Shown here: piece by piece, positions 1-8,209 of the stretch
How the letters are laid out: each line of letters begins with the position of its first letter
Position numbering within the stretch: position 1 is the stretch's first letter
Assembly: GCA_031257955.1 (NCBI GenBank)
Contig: JAIRNQ010000034.1
Span: 1-13,232 of the forward strand
Reading direction: 5' to 3'
DNA: 13,232 nt
DNA from: Deltaproteobacteria bacterium
Lineage (GTDB): Bacteria > Desulfobacterota > Desulfarculia > Adiutricales > Adiutricaceae
Notes under the pieces: generated by a model
What the model was told of the DNA's origin: nothing
The model's input: only the letters and a program-made list of their open reading frames with translations
Databases searched by the model: none
Position numbers and translations under genes: made by a program

Positions 1-3000
1 CAGAAATCGTGATTGCGTGGTTATAATATATGACAGATTTGTCCTTTTTGTGGGCAAAACGCATCTTGTCCACGATGAAGTTGCCTTTATCCGCACCGGT
101 TACGGTGACCTTGGGATAAGGTTTAACGCTCTCGTAATTAAGGTGCAAATCGGCCAAATCCCTTCCGGCCTTGGAGAAGGCCCAAAAGTCTTCGGCCTTA
201 TCTACCAAGGGTAACCTGGGCATCATTTTTTTTAGATCGGCGGAAAAGGTCACCCGGTAATCTTCCGAGTGCAGCAAGCCATAAACGTAGTAAAAGATAT
301 CCTCCTTGGTGACCTTGGGTCCATATTTGGATTTGGATTCTCCAAAAATATAATCGGTAATAGCATCGTGACGGGTGTATCCTTCAAAAGAATTATTTGA
401 TTTAAAAAGTGTGTTTTGTTTTTTTGAATCTATTTCATAATAATAACGTGGAAAACATTGAGAATCACCATTTAAATGTAAATCAGGAATATTTTGAGAA
501 ATTAATGGCATTAATTCTTGAGTACCACCAGGTCCAGGAATACAAATAACTAAATTTTGATGATTTTTAGTAGGGAACAAATCTGGTAATAAGTAGACAC
601 GATTATTTAAAGACCGGTCAAAATAAATATTTTGCTTACTAAATGGTCTATATAATCCTATATAGCATGATTTATCAGAAAAATAATATTTTTTTGATTT
701 TATAACATCAATTTTTTGCTGATAATCCCAAGAAAATTTTGTAGGTTCATAGATTAAATCTATTTTAATATCTATTTCTTTATCTTCGGACTTAAGTTTA
801 TCTATTTTTATGGCTTGGCTATTATAGAACTCGATTGATGATTTGATATTAGTTTCAAGACTATGATTTGAATAGTTGTAGCACCAAGGATCACGATTTG
901 TTTTTAAACCATTTGAATAAATTGGTTTAAAAAAAGTATTCTCTATATTTTTATTAACTTTACCACCTAAAAGGATGAGTTTTTCAAAGCCAACACTCCG
1001 TTTATTTAGCCAATCCCCATCTTCATTAGGTATGATTCTTTCCCAAAAAAACTCTGGGTTATAAATATCATGTTTGTCCATTATTTTTGCGAGCTTTTCC
1101 TCGCGACTTAGGTAATCGCCAATGTCATGGTGATAGATCTCCACCGGACCATTGGTCTCTGGTTTTTTTACCAGAACGGTTATGGCAATGGGCGTGCGGC
1201 TACCTGAACCGAAGATTTTTCCTCCTACTTTTATTGAAAGTTCGCCCGAAGTTCTTTGGTTGCCCCGCAAATTAAAAACAAAAATCTTGTTAAACTCAGC
1301 CGCAAGACACTTGCGCATACCGTCCATGGCATTACCGTCAAGCCAACCAGCGTTTGAGACAAAAGCGATTACTCCACCATAATTTTGGTCTAACCTATCG
1401 GATGCCCAGCGAAAGGCTTTGACGTAAGAATCATACAAAGAATTTTTGAGAGTGGCAGTCGATTTGGCGGCGTAGGTTGTGGCGATCCGATTGTCTAAAT
1501 TTGGATAGGGTTGATTTTGGGCGTTATCGTTGGCGGAGCGTTGCCCCACGGAATACGGGGGATTTCCAAGGATAATTTGAATTGGCGACTTTTTTTGGGT
1601 ATTGATGCGTTCAATATTTTTTTGGAGTTTTAGCTCAGGCAAGTCCCCGTGGTGGTCCATTTCATATAGTTGGAAAGAATCGGTAAGGCAGATACCGTCG
1701 AAAGGCTTATAGACCGTGTCTTCTCCCATAGCCGCATGATAGGCGTTTTCTATGTTGACACTGGCAATGTAATATGCCAAAAGTACTATCTCGTTGGCAT
1801 GAATTTCGGTGCCATATTTTCTCTTTAGAGATTTTCCGAGAAGACCTGACTGGATAAGTCTGGTAATAAAAGTGCCCGTCCCGGTGAAGGGATCTAAAAT
1901 ATGAATATTTTCGTCAGAAATGTTCCTGTTAAACTCTTTCTTCAAAACTTCTGATACGGAGTTTATAATAAAATCTACTATTTCGATTGGAGTATAGACT
2001 ATGCCAAGTTTTTCGACCGCCTTGGGCGTGGCTTGGCGGAAGAAATTATCGTAAAGCTTAACAATGATTTTTTGCCGGCCCTCGGCGTTGTCAATGCCCG
2101 AGACCTGTTGCTTTACGGTTTTGTAGAAACGGTTAAGAACGACCCGGTCTTTGTCCAATCCTTGATCTTCGAGGACGTCAATCATGGCTTCCAGGGATTG
2201 GGAGACCGGGTTGTTTTTGACGAAGGAATAGTCGTTAAAGATCGCCTCGAACACCGGCTGGGAAATTAGGTGTTGGGAGAGCATTTCTATGGCTTCGTTG
2301 GCGTCTACCGAAGGGTTTAGCGTTTCCCTTAGGCCCTCAAGGAATTTTTCGAATTCATCTTTATGGGGGCCATTTTGTTTGACTACCTCGGTTATCCGTT
2401 TTTTGAAGCCCTCGGCGATCTTGGCCACGTCTTGGGCCCATTGGAGAAGATCCTGTCGGCTCCCAACTTTGGTGACCAGCTTGGCGTAAATGGCGTTATA
2501 GAGATTATGTTCGTTTTCCCTGACCGCTTTTAAGATATCCGCTTTTGGCTGGCCGGGGTCTCCATGGCCGATCTCCGCTGCGTCCCCATGGGCTATGCCG
2601 CCAATGAGGATCGAGCCCCCGCCGTCGGGCTTGGTTACGTTGAAATGGATTTGGTTGACCTTTTGCGTGAACCGGTCGTCGTGGGATTTTAGGGCGTTGA
2701 GGACCGTCCACACAACCTTATACCGCTCGTTATCGTCAAGGGTATCCTCTGGATTTTCATAGGAAGGTACCAGGACTGGAATAATAATATATCCAAATTT
2801 TTTGCCTTCGGCCTTCCTCATAACTCTACCGACTGATTGCACGACTTCTATTTCTGAGTTCTTGGCGGATAAAAACATGACAGCGTCTAGCGTTGGGACG
2901 TCTACGCCCTCGGAGAGACACCTAACGTTACAAAGGAGCCTACATTCGTTCTCGTTTTCGGGTCGGCGTTTTAGCCATTCCATCTTGGCGTCCCGGGTGG

Positions 3001-4615
3001 CCGCGCCCATGCCGCCGTCAATGTGCTGGGAGGCCACGTCAACCAGATCGAGGCCGTACTGCCGGCTAAGTTCCGGGCCAAACTTTCGCGACAGCTGATT
3101 GAAGACCTCGGTGATTTGTTTGGACTTGGCGATGGTCTGGCAAAAGGCCACGCCCTTGCGCATTAGGCCTGGGTCGGTCTTTCGGAGGAACTTCCCGTCG
3201 TAGTCCATGTTTTTGGAAAGGGCCTGGAGGCAACCCACCAGTTTGGTCACGTCGTCGGTTTCAATCTCGCGTTTCCCGTCGGCCAGCTCGGATTGCATTT
3301 CTGGCGAGATCGCCTTACGGTTTACCGTCAAAACCAAAACCTTGTAGTCCGAGAGAAGGTTCCTGTCCACCGCCTCCCCAAAGCCCAAATGATAAATTTC
3401 CGTCCCGTAGAGTGCTTCGTCGTCCATTGAGCACAAGGCGATCGATTCCGACTCGGCTCGGGTTTTGGCGGCCTGAACATAGATCCTGGGCGTGGCCGTC
3501 ATGTAGAGCCTTTTGTCGGCTTTTATATACGCGTTGTCATGGACCCTTATGAAATGGCTGGTTTCGTCTTTGTCGCTAAATTTCGCCCCGGTGGTACGGT
3601 GGGCTTCGTCGCAGATTATCAGATCCACCGTTTTGTCGGACTTCTCAAGGGCCAGGCGGACCTTTTCGATGGACTGGTAGGTCGAAAAAATAACGTGGAG
3701 TTTCTGGGGGTGATTGAGAGCGGCGTTGGCGATTTGGTGGGCTATTTTGGTCTCGTCGGTCGTGGCCGGCAAAGCCAAATCCTCAACCCCGGCCAGATCG
3801 GAATCCAGGGGGTTTTTGGCTTTGGATTTGGAGACTTCCGGGTCCGAACAGACGCAGATGGCGTATATGGGTTTTAGGGTTTCGGTTGACCATTCCTTTA
3901 AAGTTTGGCCAATTAGGGCAATGGAGGGTGCCAAAAATAGGACTAAACCGCTACCTCTGGTTTGTTGCTCGGCAATTCTAAGACTTGTTATGGTTTTTCC
4001 CGTCCCGCAAGCCATAATCAGCTTGCCCCTGTCATGACTTTTATAGTACTCGGCACTGGCCTCAAGGGCGGTTTTTTGATGGGCAAGTAGGGATTTTTGG
4101 GGCAAGCGGGACTGGTGGCCAAAGAGGCCCCGGTTAAGCTTATCCCAGTCAACGGGGGCGTTTTCGAGATCGGTGAGGCTGATTTTGGAACAGGGGATGG
4201 TTTGGGATTTTAGCTCGTTGGCGGCTTCGGCCGACCAGTCGTTGGTGGTCGAAATCCAAAGCCGGTTGGAAAACACTTGGGATTTTCCTTGGTCGTCATG
4301 GAAAGATTTGCCGCTGGGGCCCAAAAAAGTGTCCAGATGGTGTTTGCTTATGGTAGTGGATTCCTGATAAAACTTGCATTGAATGGCCCAGTAGTCACCC
4401 TCCAAGGTTTGGGCCACCAAATCGATGCCTATGTCGCGGCCGCTTATCTCATGCCGGAAAGGGAAGTCAGACCAGCGCCAAACGTGGGCAAACCTTTGAT
4501 CGTAAATCTGATAGGTCTTTAGAAAATTGACCATCAGTTTTTCAAACCTGGCACCCTTGTCGCTTTCGGACGAAGCGTCGTTACGGTATTTGGTTAGAAG
4601 CTCATGGAATGTCAT
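1..4615 (-). CDS. Type ISP restriction-modification enzyme (LlaGI/LlaBIII-like), 3' end off the window
   Basis: Single-chain defence enzyme that should methylate its own DNA and translocate along and cut unmodified DNA. The reading frame is open from the ATG at 4613-4615 to the left edge: 1,538 codons, against about 1,570-1,600 for known family members, so only a short tail is missing. Domains seen: an Mrr-like PD-(D/E)xK nuclease (GIDLVA with D65, then QCK at 79-81); an SF2 helicase with Walker A ACGTGKT (202-208), DEAH (336-339), TATP (373-376), GVDVP (570-574) and QSVGRVMR (593-600); a coupler; an N6-adenine methyltransferase with LDPFTGTGTF (907-916) and NPPY (1018-1021); a target-recognition region from about 1170; then a conserved C-terminal block (KEDIFYYVYGLLH, LHLNYE) typical of Type ISP tails. 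Start: GGTGA lies 7 nt upstream. Residues about 1180-1420 are coded by very AT-rich DNA, unlike both flanks. No partner subunit genes are expected or seen. Confidence 0.93.
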   Translation of the reverse strand, partial: MTFHELLTKYRNDASSESDKGARFEKLMVNFLKTYQIYDQRFAHVWRWSDFPFRHEISGRDIGIDLVAQTLEGDYWAIQCKFYQESTTISKHHLDTFLGPSGKSFHDDQGKSQVFSNRLWISTTNDWSAEAANELKSQTIPCSKISLTDLENAPVDWDKLNRGLFGHQSRLPQKSLLAHQKTALEASAEYYKSHDRGKLIMACGTGKTITSLRIAEQQTRGSGLVLFLAPSIALIGQTLKEWSTETLKPIYAICVCSDPEVSKSKAKNPLDSDLAGVEDLALPATTDETKIAHQIANAALNHPQKLHVIFSTYQSIEKVRLALEKSDKTVDLIICDEAHRTTGAKFSDKDETSHFIRVHDNAYIKADKRLYMTATPRIYVQAAKTRAESESIALCSMDDEALYGTEIYHLGFGEAVDRNLLSDYKVLVLTVNRKAISPEMQSELADGKREIETDDVTKLVGCLQALSKNMDYDGKFLRKTDPGLMRKGVAFCQTIAKSKQITEVFNQLSRKFGPELSRQYGLDLVDVASQHIDGGMGAATRDAKMEWLKRRPENENECRLLCNVRCLSEGVDVPTLDAVMFLSAKNSEIEVVQSVGRVMRKAEGKKFGYIIIPVLVPSYENPEDTLDDNERYKVVWTVLNALKSHDDRFTQKVNQIHFNVTKPDGGGSILIGGIAHGDAAEIGHGDPGQPKADILKAVRENEHNLYNAIYAKLVTKVGSRQDLLQWAQDVAKIAEGFKKRITEVVKQNGPHKDEFEKFLEGLRETLNPSVDANEAIEMLSQHLISQPVFEAIFNDYSFVKNNPVSQSLEAMIDVLEDQGLDKDRVVLNRFYKTVKQQVSGIDNAEGRQKIIVKLYDNFFRQATPKAVEKLGIVYTPIEIVDFIINSVSEVLKKEFNRNISDENIHILDPFTGTGTFITRLIQSGLLGKSLKRKYGTEIHANEIVLLAYYIASVNIENAYHAAMGEDTVYKPFDGICLTDSFQLYEMDHHGDLPELKLQKNIERINTQKKSPIQIILGNPPYSVGQRSANDNAQNQPYPNLDNRIATTYAAKSTATLKNSLYDSYVKAFRWASDRLDQNYGGVIAFVSNAGWLDGNAMDGMRKCLAAEFNKIFVFNLRGNQRTSGELSIKVGGKIFGSGSRTPIAITVLVKKPETNGPVEIYHHDIGDYLSREEKLAKIMDKHDIYNPEFFWERIIPNEDGDWLNKRSVGFEKLILLGGKVNKNIENTFFKPIYSNGLKTNRDPWCYNYSNHSLETNIKSSIEFYNSQAIKIDKLKSEDKEIDIKIDLIYEPTKFSWDYQQKIDVIKSKKYYFSDKSCYIGLYRPFSKQNIYFDRSLNNRVYLLPDLFPTKNHQNLVICIPGPGGTQELMPLISQNIPDLHLNGDSQCFPRYYYEIDSKKQNTLFKSNNSFEGYTRHDAITDYIFGESKSKYGPKVTKEDIFYYVYGLLHSEDYRVTFSADLKKMMPRLPLVDKAEDFWAFSKAGRDLADLHLNYESVKPYPKVTVTGADKGNFIVDKMRFAHKKDKSVIYYNHAITIS

Positions 4616-5391
4616 CAAAATATCACCGATAATTGATTCTAATATTGGAAAGATCATCCATTCAACAGAATAGATTAATGTGGTTGAGGATAATTCCGCA
4701 ACCTAGGCTCACTTTTTCATAGTCAGGCTGCCAGATAGGTGAACGCTTACGGGATAAATCCAGTAACTAGGGTCTGGTTTGGAGTATGAAGATTTCATAA
4801 AATAAAAGTATGGTCGTTAAGCGATTTTTTGAAAGATATGGGTAGAAAAAGTTACTATGATTTTCAATTTTTTGGTTATGTTTGCTAAGGTCGTTTGAAG
4901 TTGCCCATAACTATCGACTTAAAGGCCTGGCCGGAGAACTGGCCGGCAACCATGGTGCCAAGGCTGGTAGATTTCTCTTGGGGAAATATACCATATTTAT
5001 CGTTTATGGAAAAGTATTTTATGTAAATTTCTTTCTCGACAACAAATAGCTAGGCTTTTCGACTATTTTCTAGTTATCCCACATTAAGACCTCATAAAAC
5101 CTGTCATAAATCAAGTTAAAGAATATTTTGATTCTAATATAAGCTTGAAATATAGCTAGTATCGTAATATTGCGATGGTTTGGGATGGACTGGGAGGGGT
5201 AAGCGTTGGTTTGTAGGGCCCTGGGAGTGGGCGCGTGAATGGCTGGGGACCGACGGGGGAATGGCCGGGTGGAGGGCATAGGGGTGAGGGTAGGGCCTGG
5301 GGTTGACGATGGGGGGAAGACTGGCCGAGGCGGAGTTTTTTGGGGCAATTACGGGTTAGACGTTAAAGTTAGCGTAGGGGCTAGAAAAGGC
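4616..5391. other. Gene-poor, mostly AT-rich intergenic stretch upstream of the Type ISP gene
   Basis: I see no convincing gene here. The part next to the Type ISP gene should hold its promoter. A weak minus-strand candidate is TTGAAT (ATTCAA on the plus strand at 4660-4665) with TTAGAA (TTCTAA at 4637-4642), 17 bp apart; I give it low weight. An open plus-strand frame after the stop at 4858-4860 reaches a TAG at 5047-5049. Its C-terminal part is GRFLLGKYTIFIVYGK-like, but it lacks a good start or Shine-Dalgarno and I do not recognise it; it may be a gene remnant. A short direct repeat CTGGCCGG occurs at 4927-4934 and 4939-4946. From about 5175 the composition turns G-rich on the plus strand. 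Confidence 0.6.
5267..5295 (+). other. Canonical G-quadruplex motif
   Basis: Five runs of three or four G (5267-5269, 5274-5276, 5281-5284, 5288-5290, 5293-5295) are separated by loops of 4, 4, 3 and 2 nt, and further runs of four and six G follow at 5299-5302 and 5311-5316. This satisfies the usual G3+N1-7 rule on the plus strand. Whether it folds in the cell cannot be told from sequence. Confidence 0.6.
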
Positions 5392-5421
5392 TTGACAGGT
5401 GGCCTGGGGACGGGGTAATCT
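5392..5421 (+). promoter_or_regulatory. Possible sigma-70 promoter for the symporter gene
   Basis: A perfect -35 TTGACA (5392-5397) is followed after 18 bp by TAATCT (5416-5421), which matches only three of six bases of a -10 consensus. It points toward the symporter at 6018 and would give a leader of nearly 600 nt, so a closer unseen promoter is also possible. Confidence 0.35.
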
Positions 5422-5598
5422 GTTTGACGAAAAGGCAATAATAGTGGTTCCTTTGGAGTCGGATTCCCGGGCCAGGGCGAATATGGCTGGAATTCCGTGC
5501 GGGAGTTTTTTTGTGTCGATAGTGTGAGGAATTGGGCGGGAGGGCGATGCCCGCTCGGTTTCGACCGTTCGGTTTCGGCCGCCTTTCGGTTAGGCGAA

Positions 5599-6015
5599 TT
5601 AACTGGGGTAGGTCGGGGTATATTGGAAGGTCCAGGCCAAAGGGACAGAGGTTAGGGGGTCGCCCCGGAAGTTGTTGGCTTTGGCCAGCCACCCGCGGGT
5701 TTGCGGGTTTGGCGAGCCGTCGCCGGCTCGGAAGGGCTCGGAAGGGCCCGGTTTGCTTGGCCGTAGGGCCGGGCCTCCCGGCTGGCGGTGGGTTTTTGCG
5801 TCGTTTTTGGGAAGAGTAGGGATGGATTGGGCCGCTTTGGCGTTGGGAGACGCCGGGCGGTTGGCGGCCTTCGGGGTCGCCTTTGGGGTACCTTTCGGGG
5901 AGGCCCCGGGGGCGGCCTTTGGGGCGCCTAGAGGGCCGGCCGTGATGGTTTGGCCCCTGCCCGGGGGCGTTTTCTGGCCCGCCGGGATCATATTGTTGTC
6001 TTTGGAGTCAAGCAA
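5599..6015 (-). CDS. Doubtful small ORF, Pro/Ala/Lys-rich with TPKA-like repeats
   Basis: A 138-codon open frame whose first half is low-complexity. Around residues 27-50 it reads as tetrapeptide repeats of the APKA / SPKG / TPKA type, reminiscent of histone-H1-like basic tails, encoded by the 12-bp array at 5866-5937. The codons are mostly C- or G-ending, like the neighbouring real genes. Against it: the first start is a TTG only 2 nt from the divergent symporter ATG, the next start (ATG at 5989-5991) has no clear Shine-Dalgarno, and I recognise no domain. It may be a chance frame in GC-rich DNA or a decayed gene. Confidence 0.22.
   Translation of the reverse strand: MLDSKDNNMIPAGQKTPPGRGQTITAGPLGAPKAAPGASPKGTPKATPKAANRPASPNAKAAQSIPTLPKNDAKTHRQPGGPALRPSKPGPSEPFRAGDGSPNPQTRGWLAKANNFRGDPLTSVPLAWTFQYTPTYPS
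5866..5937. repeat. Degenerate 12-bp tandem repeat, about six copies
   Basis: Consecutive 12-mers beginning at 5866, 5878, 5890, 5902 and 5914 resemble GGCCTTTGGGGT (for example GGCCTTCGGGGT, CGCCTTTGGGGT, GGCCTTTGGGGC). A sixth copy at 5926 is weak. The period is a multiple of three, so any frame through it stays open; on the minus strand it spells tetrapeptides such as TPKA. Confidence 0.7.
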
Positions 6016-6017
6016 TC

Positions 6018-7415
6018 ATGGAAGCCTTATCATCGATCGTGGCCAATATTAGCGGCTTTATTTGGGGGCCTTGGATAATAGGTTTTTTGGTGGGGACGGG
6101 CATATTCTTGTCCATCCGGCTAAAATTCCTCCAGTTCTCGCATTTGGGTTACGCCCTCAAGCTGGCCTTTAACCGCAAGGTTAAGCCGGCTGAAGTAGGC
6201 GACATCAGCCACTTTGGGGCGCTGATGACCGCCTTGGCGGCCACCGTCGGGACCGGCAACATCGTCGGCGTGGCCACGGCCGTAATTTACGGCGGGCCCG
6301 GGGCCGTGTTCTGGATGTGGGTAACGGCCATCTTTGGCATGGCCACTAAATACGGGGAGGCGGTCTTGGCCATTAAATACCGGATTACCGATAAGTCCGG
6401 GAACATGGCCGGCGGCCCCATGTACTTTCTGGAGAGGGGTCTAAACCTCAAGTGGTTAGGGATTCTGTTCGCCTTTTTTGGCGTTATGGCATCCTTTGGT
6501 ATAGGAAACATGACCCAGAGTAACTCTGTGGCTGGAAACGTCATGGGCACGTTTCACTTGGTCCCATGGGCCACCGGGATTATTCTGGCCGTTTTGACCG
6601 CCGTGGTCATTTTGGGCGGGGTTAAAAGCATCGCCAACGCCGCCAGCGTCATAGTGCCGCTGATGGCCGTCTTTTACGTGTTCGTGGGCTTGATTATCAT
6701 CGTGATGAACCTGAACTTGCTCCCGGCCGCTTTGAGTGCCATATTCACCCACGCCTTTACCATGGAGGCCGGAATCGGGGGCCTCTTGGGCACGACCATA
6801 CGAATGGGAGTGGCCCGCGGGGTTTTCTCTAACGAGGCCGGGTTGGGCTCGGCCCCAATCGCCGCCGCCGCGGCCAAGACCGACCACCCTTGCCGCCAGG
6901 CCCTGGTCTCCATGACCGGCACCTTCCTGGACACCATCATCGTCTGCTCCATTAACGGTATATTGCTGGTCATGGCCGGGCTGTCCAATAAAGTCAACTT
7001 CGGCGAATTGGGAAAAATCGCCGACACGACCTCCGGCTACGCCGCCACGCTGACTTCCGAGTCCTTCAACATGTTTTTGCCTAGGTTCGGCGGCTTGGTC
7101 GTCACCGTATCGCTTATTTTCTTTGCCTACTCCACCATCTTGGGTTGGTCGTATTACGGCGAGCGCTGCCTGTACTACCTGACCGAAAGCAAATTGGCCA
7201 GCTTAGTCTACCGGGTGCTTTTCGCCTTCTTCGTCTATATCGGGGCCGTGGTTCAACTCAATTTGGCTTGGGACATATCCGACATCTTCAACGGGGCCAT
7301 GGCCATCCCCAACCTGGTGGGGTTATTGGGCCTTTCGGGGGTAATCGTCTCCCAGACCAAGGATTTCTTCACGAGATTCTACAATCCGGAGATGGCCGCC
7401 AAGAAAAGACGTTGA
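6018..7415 (+). CDS. Sodium:alanine/glycine symporter (AGCS family)
   Basis: Inner-membrane carrier of 465 residues that takes up alanine, glycine or a related small amino acid with sodium; the exact substrate cannot be read from sequence. The family signature GGPGAVFWMWVTAIFG is at 92-107. Other family blocks are present: ALMTALAATVGTGNIVGVA (68-86), RGVFSNEAGLGSAPIAAAAA in the middle, and FAYSTILGWSYYGER near the C-terminus. The chain is strongly hydrophobic throughout, consistent with about ten or eleven membrane segments, and its length is normal for the family. The ATG at 6018 has GGAG at 6004-6007, 10 nt upstream. The gene stands alone on its strand, ends at a strong terminator, and converges with the phosphatase gene. 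No frameshift or missing block was seen. Confidence 0.95.
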   Translation: MEALSSIVANISGFIWGPWIIGFLVGTGIFLSIRLKFLQFSHLGYALKLAFNRKVKPAEVGDISHFGALMTALAATVGTGNIVGVATAVIYGGPGAVFWMWVTAIFGMATKYGEAVLAIKYRITDKSGNMAGGPMYFLERGLNLKWLGILFAFFGVMASFGIGNMTQSNSVAGNVMGTFHLVPWATGIILAVLTAVVILGGVKSIANAASVIVPLMAVFYVFVGLIIIVMNLNLLPAALSAIFTHAFTMEAGIGGLLGTTIRMGVARGVFSNEAGLGSAPIAAAAAKTDHPCRQALVSMTGTFLDTIIVCSINGILLVMAGLSNKVNFGELGKIADTTSGYAATLTSESFNMFLPRFGGLVVTVSLIFFAYSTILGWSYYGERCLYYLTESKLASLVYRVLFAFFVYIGAVVQLNLAWDISDIFNGAMAIPNLVGLLGLSGVIVSQTKDFFTRFYNPEMAAKKRR

Positions 7416-7443
7416 TACCCCAAAAACCTTTGCCCCTTCAGGG

Positions 7444-7476
7444 AAAAAAAAGCCGGCCAGTGGCCGGCTTTTTTTT
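7444..7476. terminator. Bidirectional intrinsic terminator
   Basis: A perfect 7-bp stem (GCCGGCC at 7452-7458, GGCCGGC at 7462-7468) with an AGT loop is preceded by eight A and followed by eight T. It can therefore stop transcription from both sides: the symporter on the plus strand and the phosphatase, whose stop is 8 nt beyond it, on the minus strand. Confidence 0.93.
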
Positions 7477-7483
7477 GGGGGCT

Positions 7484-8113
7484 TTAGAAGTCCAAGACGT
7501 CTCGGCAGGCGGCCAGATCCGGGCGAATCAGATCGGCCCCGGCCCTTATCAGCTCCTCCTGGGATACCCCGCCCCGCAGGATGCCCAGGGCCTTAACCCC
7601 GGCGTTCTTGGCGCAAACCATATCGGATATGGCATCCCCGACGTAAATGGCTCGGGTGGGATCGACGCCCAGTTGGCGCATGACCGTAAGGAGAATGTCG
7701 GGTTCCGGCTTGGGCCTGGGCACATCGCTGGCCCCCACGGCCGTGTCGAAGTACTTGGCCAAATCCAGGGCGGCCAGATCCAACCAGGGGTTAGTTCTGT
7801 TGGTGGCCAAGCCAATCAGGAGGCCCTTGGATTTGGCCTCGCTCAGAAGGGCCGGGGCGTCCGGGTAGATCTTGGTATTTTTCAAGACTTTGGTAACGAT
7901 TTCGTTGTAGAGGTAATCCTCCCATTCCGGTCTGGCTTCCCCCCACAGTTCCTTCCAAAACTCGTCCAAGGGAAGGCTTATGGCTTTTAGGATTTGGTCG
8001 TCGGTCCGCGACTGGAGATTAAAGCGTTCGGCCAGAAGGGCAACCCCGAGGGCGCAGGCCTCGAAGGAATCGGCCAGGGTCATGTCCAGGTCAAATATTA
8101 TGGCGTTTAGCAT
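7484..8113 (-). CDS. HAD-superfamily hydrolase, phosphoglycolate-phosphatase-like (subfamily IA)
   Basis: Soluble 209-residue phosphatase with all four HAD motifs. Motif I is FDLDMTLADS with nucleophile D8 and acid/base D10; motif II is T104 in GLATNRT; motif III is K135 in RPKPEPD; motif IV is GD at 159-160 with D164 in YVGDAISDM. The helical cap between residues about 15 and 80 fits subfamily IA (Gph/PpaX/pyrophosphatase-like), but the substrate cannot be assigned. Motif I reads DxDMT where most relatives have DxDGT. The ATG at 8111-8113 follows only a weak Shine-Dalgarno. It is the second gene after the cyclase on the same strand, with a 96-bp gap, and probably shares its promoter. It ends at the shared terminator. 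Confidence 0.92.
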   Translation of the reverse strand: MLNAIIFDLDMTLADSFEACALGVALLAERFNLQSRTDDQILKAISLPLDEFWKELWGEARPEWEDYLYNEIVTKVLKNTKIYPDAPALLSEAKSKGLLIGLATNRTNPWLDLAALDLAKYFDTAVGASDVPRPKPEPDILLTVMRQLGVDPTRAIYVGDAISDMVCAKNAGVKALGILRGGVSQEELIRAGADLIRPDLAACRDVLDF

Positions 8114-8209
8114 CGGTTACCGGATCTTTCAGCGGAAGTGGCAAACCGGGGCGGGGGCCCGGATTTAGTTTAATTTGTCGGCGCGCGGTTTTGGCGCCTG
8201 GCTTTTGGC

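Larger units (their letters stand above)
5422..6017. other. GC-rich, G-skewed region upstream of the symporter, no proven gene
   Basis: This stretch carries open frames on both strands, as expected for GC-rich DNA, but none with a recognisable domain. It contains two copies of the decamer CTTTGGAGTC (5451-5460 and 6000-6009), the second supplying the symporter's Shine-Dalgarno, a direct repeat GCTCGGAAGG with an 11-bp period near 5725-5747, and the 12-bp tandem array at 5866-5937. I looked for a glycine riboswitch, a common leader of this symporter family, and did not find its conserved core. Confidence 0.5.

Noticed and set aside
1..4615. Left gene considered as BREX PglX, DISARM or Type III restriction
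   Set aside because: Nuclease, helicase and methyltransferase are in one chain in the Type ISP order, with a Type ISP C-terminal block; the other systems split these functions over several genes.
5422..6017. Glycine riboswitch before the AGCS symporter
   Set aside because: The family is often glycine-riboswitch controlled, but the conserved core (GCCGAAGG-type block with the upstream GGAGAG element) is not present in the right orientation.
6456..6887. 143-codon minus frame inside the symporter gene
   Set aside because: Antisense to conserved AGCS blocks; no domain and no ribosome site.
7145..7990. 281-codon plus-strand frame over the symporter end and the phosphatase gene
   Set aside because: It crosses the terminator and lies antisense to, or out of frame with, two clearly homologous genes; Gly/Gln-rich shadow composition.
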